64,000 bases of DNA from Hymenobacter metallicola. Its GTDB lineage: Bacteria > Bacteroidota > Bacteroidia > Cytophagales > Hymenobacteraceae. Both the position numbers and the translations under genes were made by a program. The first letter of the stretch is position 1. Each line of letters begins with the position of its first letter. The stretch is from positions 186,001 through 250,000 of the forward strand of contig NZ_SRMB01000003.1 in NCBI RefSeq assembly GCF_004745645.1, written 5' to 3'. Positions 17,135 to 24,195 of the stretch are shown in pieces. The notes under the pieces were generated by a model. The model did no database searches. It saw nothing but the letters and a program-made list of their open reading frames with translations, and was not told where the DNA came from.

Positions 17135-17779
17135 ATGCCAACTCCTCTTGATTCCCCCGACACCACCTTGGTGGCCGCTGTACGGGCTCACTTCGGTGTC
17201 TCTGTGCGCCAATTAGCCAGTTATCTGGGTGTGTCAGCTGGCTTCATTAGTCACATGGAAACCGGCCGTAAAGGCCTGCCACCGGCCTTGGTCCCACGCC
17301 TGCTTGGCCTAGGCCGTTTGCTCCCCCCTCCCCTGGGCCAGGGCCCACCAGCTGCTCCCGAGCTCCCCGAATCGGCCATTTATGATACCTTGGCGCCTTT
17401 GCCTACCCCTGATGCCCTGCTTCAGGCCACCGACTTGCTCACCAGTACCGTACCCGCTTTCGAGCCGCTACGCCAGCGTCTGCGGGATGTCCGCCAGCTG
17501 CTGCTGCAGCACGGCCAACGGCTGACGCAGCAGCAGAGCCGCGCCGCCCTGCTGGCCCGGCGCCGTCGCGGGCTAGCCCAGCTACAGTCCGCTCCCTTCC
17601 CTGTCGAGCCCACCGAAACGGCCCGCTATGCCCGCTGGCTGGGCGAGCTAGCCACCGACTTGGCCCGCGACGAGCCCGACCCCAGCCAGGCTGCCGCCGC
17701 CCGACTGCTGCTGGCTGCTCGAGTAGCAGCCCTGCGTGCCGAGGCAGCTTTATTGGCCGAAATAAGTGCCACTACTTGA
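17135..17779 (+). CDS. XRE-family (Cro/CI-type) helix-turn-helix regulator
   Basis: 214 residues. The N-terminal part (about 10-62) is an HTH domain: AAVRAHFGVSVRQLASYLGV, then SAGFISHMETGRKGLP, matching the helix 2-turn-helix 3 and the following conserved E-x-G-R of XRE proteins. The remaining 150 residues are Leu/Arg/Ala/Gln-rich and likely helical or coiled-coil, for dimerisation; no enzymatic motif. The ATG at 17135 is chosen over an in-frame ATG at 16985 that would read through the palindrome cluster. Convergent with the cargo gene at 18031, from which it is separated by a terminator and the atpG fragment. Targets unknown; palindromes at both promoters make it a candidate regulator of that gene. 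Confidence 0.8.
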   Translation: MPTPLDSPDTTLVAAVRAHFGVSVRQLASYLGVSAGFISHMETGRKGLPPALVPRLLGLGRLLPPPLGQGPPAAPELPESAIYDTLAPLPTPDALLQATDLLTSTVPAFEPLRQRLRDVRQLLLQHGQRLTQQQSRAALLARRRRGLAQLQSAPFPVEPTETARYARWLGELATDLARDEPDPSQAAAARLLLAARVAALRAEAALLAEISATT

Positions 17780-17810
17780 GGCAGGACTCCTCCGTGTTTT
17801 GACTCACCAA

Positions 17811-17844
17811 AAAAGGCCCGCCTCCTTGCGGAAGCGGGCCTTTT
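17811..17844. terminator. Terminator copy 1 (duplicate of the atpG terminator)
   Basis: AAAAGGCCCGC pairs perfectly with GCGGGCCTTTT. The sequence is nearly identical to the terminator after atpG at 19950-19985, differing in the loop-proximal stem. It ends the XRE transcript and lies beside the atpG fragment. Confidence 0.85.
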
Positions 17845-17866
17845 CAAAAAGTGTATCAGCAGTTTC

Positions 17867-18000
17867 TAGCCGCGGCTGGCCGCCAGGGCTTCGGCTCCAC
17901 CCACGATTTCGAGAATCTCGGTGGTAATAGCCGCCTGACGCGTGCGGTTGTAGGTTAGCTTGAGCGACTTGAGCAGTTCCCCGGCGTTGTCGGTGGCTTT
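17867..18000 (-). pseudogene. Duplicated 3' end of atpG (134 bp)
   Basis: These 134 bases match the last 134 bases of atpG (20009-20142) with one difference (T at 17977, C at 20119). On the minus strand they would encode the C-terminal 44 or so residues of the gamma subunit, from the segment around DNAGELLKSLKLTYN to the end, with a stop codon retained. There is no start codon and the similarity stops abruptly at 18000, where the tail of the T9SS cargo gene begins. The fragment is followed by a second copy of the atpG terminator. It cannot make gamma subunit. Confidence 0.93.
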
Positions 18001-18030
18001 ACTGCCTGGATGCCACAAGGCAAGCCGAGT

Positions 18031-19773
18031 TTAGTGGATGCTAAAGCGGCGTACTACCACCTCCTTTGCTGCTTGTAGCTGCAAGGTGTAGGTACCAGGC
18101 CGCATACCGTCCACTGCTACCTTCAACGAGGTAGCTCCTGCGGGAAGCTGTAGCGGCTGGGTCCGCACCAACTGGCCCAGGGCATTATACACCGTGGCCT
18201 GTATCTGTTGTGCAACGGCAGGCGCGGGCAGCTTCAGGGTGATATAGTTGGTAACCGGATTGGGGTACAGGCTGATGGACGCAGCCCATGCGCTGCCGGG
18301 CCGGTTGCTGAGCGTGGTCTGTTCGGCCACCCGGGCAATAAATCCTTTGGGAGCGGCCAGGGTTTGGCTCGGGGTGCCGAAGGACACCGCCGTTGGGAGG
18401 TTGCCACCTAGATAGACGCGGCCTTGCGGGTTAACTGCTACGGTGGTGGCAACATCGTTACCAGTGGTGCCGCAACCAAAGCCCCATTGCCACGCGCCGG
18501 TGGGGTTCAGCTTGGCAATAAAGGCGTCGTTGCCGCCCAGGGTGGTACAGGTGTAAGAGCCGAAGGCGCAGGTGTTGCTAAAGTTGCCACCCACGTACAC
18601 GTTGCCTTGGGTGTCGAGGGTCACGCTGGTGCCCAGTTCGTTGCCGCTGCTACCGGCGCGGTTGGCCCATTGCCACACGCCGGCCGCGGATACTTTAGCC
18701 ACGAACAAGTCGTCGCCACCGGCACCATCCGGGAGCACCGTATTTCCGAAGCTTGCTCCGCCACTCATGCCTCGCGCCGTGCTATAGCGGCCCGTCACGT
18801 ACATGTTGCCGGCCGCATCCAGGGTCATGCCGCCACACGTGTCATACCAGTCACCGCCAGCGTTCTTGGCCCAAAGCCACGCGCCGGCCGAGCTTAGCTT
18901 GGCTACAAATATGTCAGCATTGTCACTGGCCCCACCGCTGCTTGGGTAGAGGTTAAATGGGCCAAAGTCGGCACTGGCGCTTATGTTTCCCGTCAGGTAC
19001 ACGTTGTCGGCCGCATCCACCGCTACTGCCACGGGGGCATCGGGCAGATAGCTACCGGCCCGGTAGGCCCACAGCCAGGCTCCTTGTGGCGAGAGCTTAG
19101 CTACGAAGATGTCCTCGTGGCCTGGGGAGGGCTGTCTCACCGTCAGCTGAGAGGTGCCGAAGCGTACCGTACCTAGAAATACTCCTGTGATAATGGCGTT
19201 GCCCCCGGCGTCGATGGCAATATCATACGCATTCGTACCAGAGGTTGCCGCTGGTAGCGGCACAGTAAATGCCGTCTGCCAAACCCCATCAGTGGTGAGT
19301 TGGGCTACAAAGTAAGTGTTATAGGAGTTGCCAGTCAGCGTTGTAGAGCCCAGCGCCAAGGTTGGGCTCGCAAAGCGTCCTGTTACCCGTAATAGCCCGC
19401 TGGGGTCCAGGGCTATTTTAAGAGGTCTATCGGCATCTGTCCCACCGCCGCGCACGGCCCATTGCCATTGCCCATCCGGACTGATTTTGGCCACGTAGAA
19501 ATCCAGCGAGCCGGCACTGGTAAGCGAGGTGCTGCCCAGTTGCAACGAACCGCTGAAGTCGCCCATCACATACAGGTTGCCGTTGCTGTCCGTAACGCTG
19601 CTACGCACGGTGCTGCCCCCGGTGGAGGTAGCCGTACCCACCAGCTGCACCTGGTCGATGCCCTGACTACGGGACTGGGGCAGATAATAGAGCTGGAGCA
19701 GTACCAGCAGGCCGATGGCCCAGCGCAGCCGCTGGCGGCTCGGGCTCTTCGGAGCGGGGGTAGAGGTAGGCAT
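18031..19773 (-). CDS. SBBP-repeat beta-propeller protein with T9SS C-terminal sorting domain
   Basis: 580 residues. Signal peptide near residues 14-36 (WAIGLLVLLQLYYL). The body is about seven SBBP-type repeats of the pattern LDxxGNxYVTGxFxG ... FVAKLxxxGxWxWA, which build a beta-propeller; examples are LDAAGNMYVTGRYST and LDTQGNVYVGGNFSN. The last 80 residues form a type A sorting domain (SLYPNPVTNYITLKLP, YNALGQLV, MRPGTYTLQL), which sends the protein through the T9SS to the surface or medium. The ATG at 19773 is chosen because the signal peptide follows; an in-frame extension to 19887 covers the promoter. The gene sits between two copies of the atpG 3' end. Ligand or role unknown. Confidence 0.85.
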   Translation of the reverse strand: MPTSTPAPKSPSRQRLRWAIGLLVLLQLYYLPQSRSQGIDQVQLVGTATSTGGSTVRSSVTDSNGNLYVMGDFSGSLQLGSTSLTSAGSLDFYVAKISPDGQWQWAVRGGGTDADRPLKIALDPSGLLRVTGRFASPTLALGSTTLTGNSYNTYFVAQLTTDGVWQTAFTVPLPAATSGTNAYDIAIDAGGNAIITGVFLGTVRFGTSQLTVRQPSPGHEDIFVAKLSPQGAWLWAYRAGSYLPDAPVAVAVDAADNVYLTGNISASADFGPFNLYPSSGGASDNADIFVAKLSSAGAWLWAKNAGGDWYDTCGGMTLDAAGNMYVTGRYSTARGMSGGASFGNTVLPDGAGGDDLFVAKVSAAGVWQWANRAGSSGNELGTSVTLDTQGNVYVGGNFSNTCAFGSYTCTTLGGNDAFIAKLNPTGAWQWGFGCGTTGNDVATTVAVNPQGRVYLGGNLPTAVSFGTPSQTLAAPKGFIARVAEQTTLSNRPGSAWAASISLYPNPVTNYITLKLPAPAVAQQIQATVYNALGQLVRTQPLQLPAGATSLKVAVDGMRPGTYTLQLQAAKEVVVRRFSIH

Positions 19774-19898
19774 ATAGGTGGTAGTAGAGGGTGAAAAAGC
19801 GGTGCAAATCGGCCGCTGCATTGGTAGCTGCTTTCCCACGTATTTCTCCTTGCACCACAACCAGTTGGCCAGCCCGACAAGGTACATCTTTAAATAGG

Positions 19899-19922
19899 AA
19901 TACTACCGAATATGGTAGTATT
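19899..19922 (-). promoter_or_regulatory. Palindromic operator candidate upstream of the T9SS cargo gene
   Basis: AATACTACC (19899-19907) and GGTAGTATT (19914-19922) form a perfect inverted repeat with a 6-base spacer, 126 bases before the ATG of the cargo gene. A weak -7-like TACCTTGT lies about 15 bases downstream on the minus strand, so the palindrome would cover the -33 region. The ACC-N6-GGT core matches that of site 3 at the XRE promoter. Confidence 0.5.
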
Positions 19923-19949
19923 TAGCACACGTACAACGAGCCGGCCACG

Positions 19950-19985
19950 AAAAAGGCCCGCCTCCTTGCGGAGGCGGGCCTTTTT
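19950..19985. terminator. Terminator copy 2, downstream of atpG
   Basis: A 16-bp perfect stem, AAAAAGGCCCGCCTCC with GGAGGCGGGCCTTTTT around a TTGC loop, 22 bases after the atpG stop. It ends the ATP synthase operon. Confidence 0.9.
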
Positions 19986-20007
19986 GCAATTGACAATCAG
20001 CGTATCC

Positions 20008-20901
20008 TTAGCCGCGGCTGGCCGCCAGGGCTTCGGCTCCACCCACGATTTCGAGAATCTCGGTGGTAATAGCCGCCTGACGCGTGCGGTTGTAGGTTAG
20101 CTTGAGCGACTTGAGCAGCTCCCCGGCGTTGTCGGTGGCTTTGTCCATGGCCGTCATGCGGGCCCCGTGCTCCGAGGCGTTGCTTTCCAGCACGGCCTTG
20201 TAGAGCTGCACCTTCAGCGACTGGGGAATCAGGGTCTGCACGATTTCCTCTTTCGAGGGCTCGAAGATGTAGTCAACGTTCGAGGTGGTCGCGGCCGTAG
20301 CGGGAGCTTCGGCGGGCAGCAGCGGCAACAACTGCTCGGCCCGGACGATTTGCGTCGCCACGTTCTTGAACTCGTTGTACACCATCGTTACTTCGTCGAA
20401 CTGCCCGGTGCGGAAACCTTCCATGGCCTGTTCGGCCGCTACGCGTACCGTATCAAAGGAAAGCTGGCCAAATACGTGGGTATAGTTCCCCAATACCGGA
20501 CCGCGCTTAGTAAAATACTCGTGGGCACGCTTGCCGATGGCCATCACCGTGATATTGCCGGCCGCAGCTTGAGCAGCATAACGCTCCGCAATCAGCGCAT
20601 TTACCCCCTTAAAGATATTGCTGTTGAAAGCACCAGCCAGACCACGGTCCGAGGTAATGGCAATGATCAGCACGCGGCGCACCTCACGCTGCACTCCGTA
20701 CTCACTCACCATGTCGTCACCAGCTAAGCTGGTAAGGTTGCTCAGAATGCTGTTGAGCCGCTGGGCGTAAGGACGCATGCGCAGGATATTGTCCTGAGCG
20801 CGACGCAGTTTGGCAGCCGCCACCATTTTCATGGCTTTGGTGATTTGCTGCGTGCTTTGCACCGATACAATGCGGTTGCGGACTTCTTTTAAGCTAGCCA
20901 T
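20008..20901 (-). CDS. atpG: ATP synthase F1 gamma subunit
   Basis: 297 residues. The gamma subunit is the central shaft of F1, turning inside the alpha-beta hexamer and coupling proton flow to ATP synthesis. The N-terminal helix is diagnostic: LKEVRNRIVSVQSTQQITKAMKMVAAAKLRRAQ, shown here by its core TQQITKAMKMVAAAKL (about 18-33). The Rossmann-like middle has ITSDRGLAGAFNSNIFK (about 79-95). The C-terminal helix ends NRTRQAAITTEILEIVGGAEAL. It is the last gene of the operon, with a stem-loop-rich 105-base gap after atpA. Its final 134 bases are duplicated at 17867-18000, and the gene remains full length. Confidence 0.97.
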   Translation of the reverse strand: MASLKEVRNRIVSVQSTQQITKAMKMVAAAKLRRAQDNILRMRPYAQRLNSILSNLTSLAGDDMVSEYGVQREVRRVLIIAITSDRGLAGAFNSNIFKGVNALIAERYAAQAAAGNITVMAIGKRAHEYFTKRGPVLGNYTHVFGQLSFDTVRVAAEQAMEGFRTGQFDEVTMVYNEFKNVATQIVRAEQLLPLLPAEAPATAATTSNVDYIFEPSKEEIVQTLIPQSLKVQLYKAVLESNASEHGARMTAMDKATDNAGELLKSLKLTYNRTRQAAITTEILEIVGGAEALAASRG

Positions 20902-20914
20902 TCTTGTGAAAATA

Positions 20915-21000
20915 AGTTGTCAGTTGCTCGTTGTCGGTTGTCAGTTTAGAAAAGACCTTGCAGCCTGTTCCTGACAACTGACAACCAACAACTGACAACC
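20915..21000. repeat. Imperfect inverted repeat of TTGTCAGTTG words between atpA and atpG
   Basis: The 30-base arms at 20915-20944 and 20971-21000 are complementary at 26 of 30 positions. Each arm is itself made of repeated TTGTCAGTTG-like words. The transcript would fold into a long hairpin just before the atpG start. Similar word-built repeats fill the atpF-atpH gap. Confidence 0.75.
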
Positions 21001-21006
21001 AATGAA

Positions 21007-22590
21007 TTACTTAGAAGCGTATACCGCCGACAGGTCTTTGGCAACCTGACGGATGGAGTTGGTAATGTTGTCGTCCAACTTACCAGCCTTCAGGGCCTTG
21101 AGCTCCTCGGGGTGGCGCGACTGCATCACCTGGCGGAATTCGGTTTCGAACTCCCGAACCTTGTTGACGGGCACCTGGTCGAGCAGACCGTTGGTAGCGG
21201 CGTAGATAATAGCTACCTGATCTTCCACCTTTACAGGCGAGAACTGAGGCTGCTTCAGAATCTCAAGGTTACGACGACCCCGCTCGATGGTGAGCTTGGT
21301 GGAGGCGTCGAGGTCGGAGCCGAACTTGGCGAAGGCTTCCAGCTCGCGGAACTGAGCCTGGTCGAGCTTCAGCGTACCGGCTACCTTCTTCATCGACTTG
21401 ATCTGGGCGTTACCCCCTACGCGCGATACCGAGATACCAACGTTGATGGCGGGACGCACACCCGAGTTGAAGAGGTTGGTTTCGAGGAAGATCTGCCCGT
21501 CCGTAATCGAAATTACGTTCGTTGGAATATAAGCCGAAACGTCACCTGCCTGGGTTTCGATGATGGGCAGAGCCGTCAGCGAGCCACCACCTTTCACCAA
21601 GTGCTTGATGCTGGCGGGCAAGTCGTTCATGTCGGCCGCAATGACGTCCGAAGCGTTGATCTTCGCGGCACGCTCGAGCAAGCGGCTGTGCAGGTAGAAT
21701 ACGTCACCGGGGTAAGCCTCACGTCCGGGAGGACGACGCAGCAGCAGCGACACTTCGCGGTACGCTACGGCCTGCTTCGACAAGTCGTCGTAAACCACCA
21801 GCGCAGGACGGCCCGTATCACGGAAGAATTCGCCGATGGCGGCCCCAGTGAAGGGTGCGAAGAACTGCATCGGAGCCGGGTCGGAAGCCGAAGCGGCTAC
21901 TACCACGGTGTAGTCCATAGCGCCACCGCGCTGCAGAGCGTTTACTACCTGGGCTACGGTCGAGGCCTTCTGACCTACGGCTACATAGATGCAGAAAACC
22001 GGCTCGCCGCGCTCAAAAAACTCGCGCTGGTTCAGGATAGCATCGAGGGCTACCGTCGACTTGCCCGTCTGACGGTCGCCGATGATGAGTTCCCGCTGGC
22101 CCCGGCCGATCGGAATCATGGCGTCGATAGCCTTGATGCCGGTCTGCATGGGCTCGTTCACGGGCTGACGGTAGATTACCCCGGGCGCTTTGCGCTCCAG
22201 GGGCATATCGTAGGTCTCGCCGGCAATCGGGCCGCGGCCGTCGATGGGCTGCCCCAGCGTGTTTACTACCCGGCCGATGATACCATCACCTACCTGAATA
22301 GAAGCAATTTTATTGGTACGCTTCACGGTGGCGCCTTCCCGGATTTCGCTATAGTCGCCGAGCATTACGGCCCCTACATTGTCTTCTTCCAGGTTGAGAA
22401 CCAGCGCTTGCAGGCCATTTTCAAATTCAATCAATTCCCCCGACTGGGCATTGCCCAGCCCGTAGATGCGGGCTACACCGTCACCAACCTGCAGAACCGT
22501 ACCAACCTCTTCGAGTTCGGCTTCGGTCTTGAAGTTGGACAGCTGCTCCCGCAGAATGGCGGATACTTCATCCGGACGCACGTCTGCCAT
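21007..22590 (-). CDS. atpA: ATP synthase F1 alpha subunit
   Basis: 527 residues. The alpha subunit forms the catalytic hexamer with beta and holds a non-catalytic nucleotide. The P-loop GDRQTGKST is near residue 170, preceded by GRGQRELIIGD. Other signatures are KAIDAMIPIGRG, the DDLSKQAVAYREVSLLLRRPPGREAYPGD region (key core DLSKQAVAYREVSLL) near 270, and PTNVISITDGQIFLE near 370 with SVSRVGGNAQ. The N-terminal helix (VRPDEVSAILREQL) is the stator contact with delta. It starts only four bases after the atpH stop, implying translational coupling. The beta subunit gene is not in this window. Confidence 0.98.
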   Translation of the reverse strand: MADVRPDEVSAILREQLSNFKTEAELEEVGTVLQVGDGVARIYGLGNAQSGELIEFENGLQALVLNLEEDNVGAVMLGDYSEIREGATVKRTNKIASIQVGDGIIGRVVNTLGQPIDGRGPIAGETYDMPLERKAPGVIYRQPVNEPMQTGIKAIDAMIPIGRGQRELIIGDRQTGKSTVALDAILNQREFFERGEPVFCIYVAVGQKASTVAQVVNALQRGGAMDYTVVVAASASDPAPMQFFAPFTGAAIGEFFRDTGRPALVVYDDLSKQAVAYREVSLLLRRPPGREAYPGDVFYLHSRLLERAAKINASDVIAADMNDLPASIKHLVKGGGSLTALPIIETQAGDVSAYIPTNVISITDGQIFLETNLFNSGVRPAINVGISVSRVGGNAQIKSMKKVAGTLKLDQAQFRELEAFAKFGSDLDASTKLTIERGRRNLEILKQPQFSPVKVEDQVAIIYAATNGLLDQVPVNKVREFETEFRQVMQSRHPEELKALKAGKLDDNITNSIRQVAKDLSAVYASK

Positions 22591-22594
22591 GTTG

Positions 22595-23158
22595 TTAATT
22601 TATATGGTGTTGGTAGGGGTTCTCTTTAAAAGAATTGCGCAGCTTGCGCAAGCTGTTGCGGACCGACTCGTCGAGCTGACGGTCGCCGACCCGCAGGATG
22701 AAGCCACCGATCAGCGACTCATCAACCGTTTCTTCGAGCGTAACGTTCTGCAAACCCGACTGTTCGCGAACGATCTTATTCAGCTGCTCGCGCAGCTCGG
22801 GGGCTAGCGGGGCGGCGGTGGTAACCTGGGCTACCTGCATGCCGCGCAACGCATCGTACTGCGTTTGAAACTCAGTAGCTACCCATTCGAGGGCATCTTC
22901 GCGCTTGTGCTGGGTGATGATGGAGAAGAATTTCTCCGTCAGTTCCGTCACTTTGCCGCCGAAGATAGCCCGCAGAATCGCCAGCTTCTTATCGGATTTC
23001 ACGATGGGATTGCGCAGCAGCAAGCGCAGGTCACGGTTCTGCTCCAGCGTTTTGCGGAACAGGTCCATGTCGAGCTTCACTTGCTCCAGCGTTCCACGCT
23101 CCTCGGCCAAATCCAGCAGGGACTTGGCGTAGCGGGAGGCAACTCGTTGTTCTGACAT
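22595..23158 (-). CDS. atpH: ATP synthase F1 delta subunit
   Basis: 187 residues. Delta joins the peripheral stalk (b subunits) to the top of F1. The N-terminal domain begins with the family pattern VASRYAKSLLDLAEERG, and the C-terminal part has GGFILRVGDRQLDESVRNSL, the conserved delta/OSCP ending near residues 150-170. Placed as expected between atpF and atpA. The preceding 90-base gap carries an inverted repeat built from TAGTATTGAGTA words. Confidence 0.95.
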   Translation of the reverse strand: MSEQRVASRYAKSLLDLAEERGTLEQVKLDMDLFRKTLEQNRDLRLLLRNPIVKSDKKLAILRAIFGGKVTELTEKFFSIITQHKREDALEWVATEFQTQYDALRGMQVAQVTTAAPLAPELREQLNKIVREQSGLQNVTLEETVDESLIGGFILRVGDRQLDESVRNSLRKLRNSFKENPYQHHIN

Positions 23159-23164
23159 CGTTCT

Positions 23165-23251
23165 TAGTATTGAGTAGCTGGTAGTTAGTATTGAGTAGCA
23201 TGGGCAGCGGCTGACCGAAGCTCCGTACTCAATACCGAGTACTCACTACTA
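23165..23251. repeat. Inverted repeat of TAGTATTGAGTA words between atpF and atpH
   Basis: The left arm (23165-23197) carries two copies of TAGTATTGAGTA; the right arm (23226-23251) is the reverse complement of the same words with one seven-base gap. The result is a strong imperfect hairpin in the mRNA leader of atpH. Its tip and the last bases overlap the atpF stop region. Confidence 0.7.
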
Positions 23252-23743
23252 ATTCAACTTTACATCCTTCAGGTACGAGTCCACGAGTTGCTGCTGGGAG
23301 CCGGCATCAGTCAGCTCGCGGCGCAGGATGCGCTCAGCAATGTCGATGGAAAGCTTGGCGGCGGTGTTTTTCACCTCGGCCAACGCAGAGTGCTTCTCGT
23401 TCTGAATGGCTTCGCGGGCCTGCATGATCATGCGGCTGCCTTCTTCAGTGGCTTTGTCTTTAGCCTGCTCGATGAGCTGGTTGGCCATTTGGGTGGCCTC
23501 CTGCATCATCTTGTCGCGCTCCAGACGAGCTTCGGCGATGAGTTTTTCGTTGCCGGCTTTCAGCTGTTGCATTTCCAGCTTGGCCTGCTCGGCCATACGC
23601 AGCGCATTTTCAATCGAGTCCTCACGCTCTTTGAGGGAACCAAGAATTGGTTTCCAGGCAAACTTAGCCAGCAGGAACAGCACGATGAGGAAAATCACCA
23701 GCTGCCAGAAGACCAAGCCAATATTGGGGGTTATCAAGTCCAT
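23249..23743 (-). CDS. atpF: ATP synthase F0 b subunit
   Basis: 164 residues. Subunit b anchors the peripheral stalk in the membrane. The N-terminal helix NIGLVFWQLVIFLIVLFLLA (about 7-26) crosses the membrane; the following 135 residues are a long charged alpha-helical coiled coil, beginning KFAWKPILGSLKERE, as in other b subunits. The ATG at 23743 (MDLITPNIG) is the family-typical start; an in-frame extension upstream would add an unconserved hydrophobic segment. It lies between atpE and atpH with a hairpin in the gap from atpE. Confidence 0.95.
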   Translation of the reverse strand: MDLITPNIGLVFWQLVIFLIVLFLLAKFAWKPILGSLKEREDSIENALRMAEQAKLEMQQLKAGNEKLIAEARLERDKMMQEATQMANQLIEQAKDKATEEGSRMIMQAREAIQNEKHSALAEVKNTAAKLSIDIAERILRRELTDAGSQQQLVDSYLKDVKLN

Positions 23744-23822
23744 ATACTCAGAGTAGGAAGTGGGTGTATCAAGGAAGAGAAAGACCGTAAACCAGCCGTT
23801 GCAGCAACCCCAGAAAGCCAAG

Positions 23823-23866
23823 GCAGCCCGCCGCGCCGTGCGCCGAAGCGATGCGCAGCGGGCTGC
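23823..23866 (-). other. Stem-loop in the atpE-atpF intercistronic gap
   Basis: GCAGCCCGC (23823-23831) pairs perfectly with GCGGGCTGC (23858-23866), with an inner TGCGC/GCGCA pairing. It lies 20 bases past the atpE stop on the minus strand and has no T-run, so it could be a processing or stability element that raises c-subunit yield. Confidence 0.6.
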
Positions 23867-23885
23867 TCAGGCAGTGCCCCTAGCT

Positions 23886-24146
23886 CTAGAGGTTGAACGA
23901 AATCAGCAAGCAGACTACTACGGCGAACAGACCCAGACCTTCGATCAGAGCCGCTACGATCAGCATAGCCGTTTGGATTTTGCCGGAAGCTTCTGGCTGG
24001 CGGCCGATGGCCTCCATAGCGCTACCACCAATACGACCGATACCCAGGCCTACGCCCAGAGCAACCAGACCGGCACCGATAGCTGCACCAAATACAGCCA
24101 GACCCGTCGAATTAGTAATAGCCTGCAACAAGAGAGAAAGAAGCAT
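23886..24146 (-). CDS. atpE: ATP synthase F0 c subunit
   Basis: 86 residues forming a two-helix hairpin. The first helix is glycine rich (AAIGAGLVALGVGLGIGRIGG, shown by GAGLVALGVGLGIG), the loop has GRQPEASGK with the conserved polar RQP that contacts F1, and the second helix AALIEGLGLFAVVV has the proton-carrying Glu (about residue 66). The sequence lacks the Gln and extra polar residues that mark sodium-dependent rings, so proton coupling is likely. A ring of these subunits turns the shaft. Confidence 0.96.
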   Translation of the reverse strand: MLLSLLLQAITNSTGLAVFGAAIGAGLVALGVGLGIGRIGGSAMEAIGRQPEASGKIQTAMLIVAALIEGLGLFAVVVCLLISFNL

Positions 24147-24195
24147 AAAAAAGAATTAGTGGGGAGTGAAAAACAAAAAATCAGGGTGAGAAAGG

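Noticed and set aside
17867..18000. A second, short gamma-subunit gene
   Set aside because: Only the last 134 bases of atpG with no start; treated as a duplicated fragment.
21112..22629. 505-codon plus-strand frame opposite atpA
   Set aside because: Shadow of atpA; no family resemblance.
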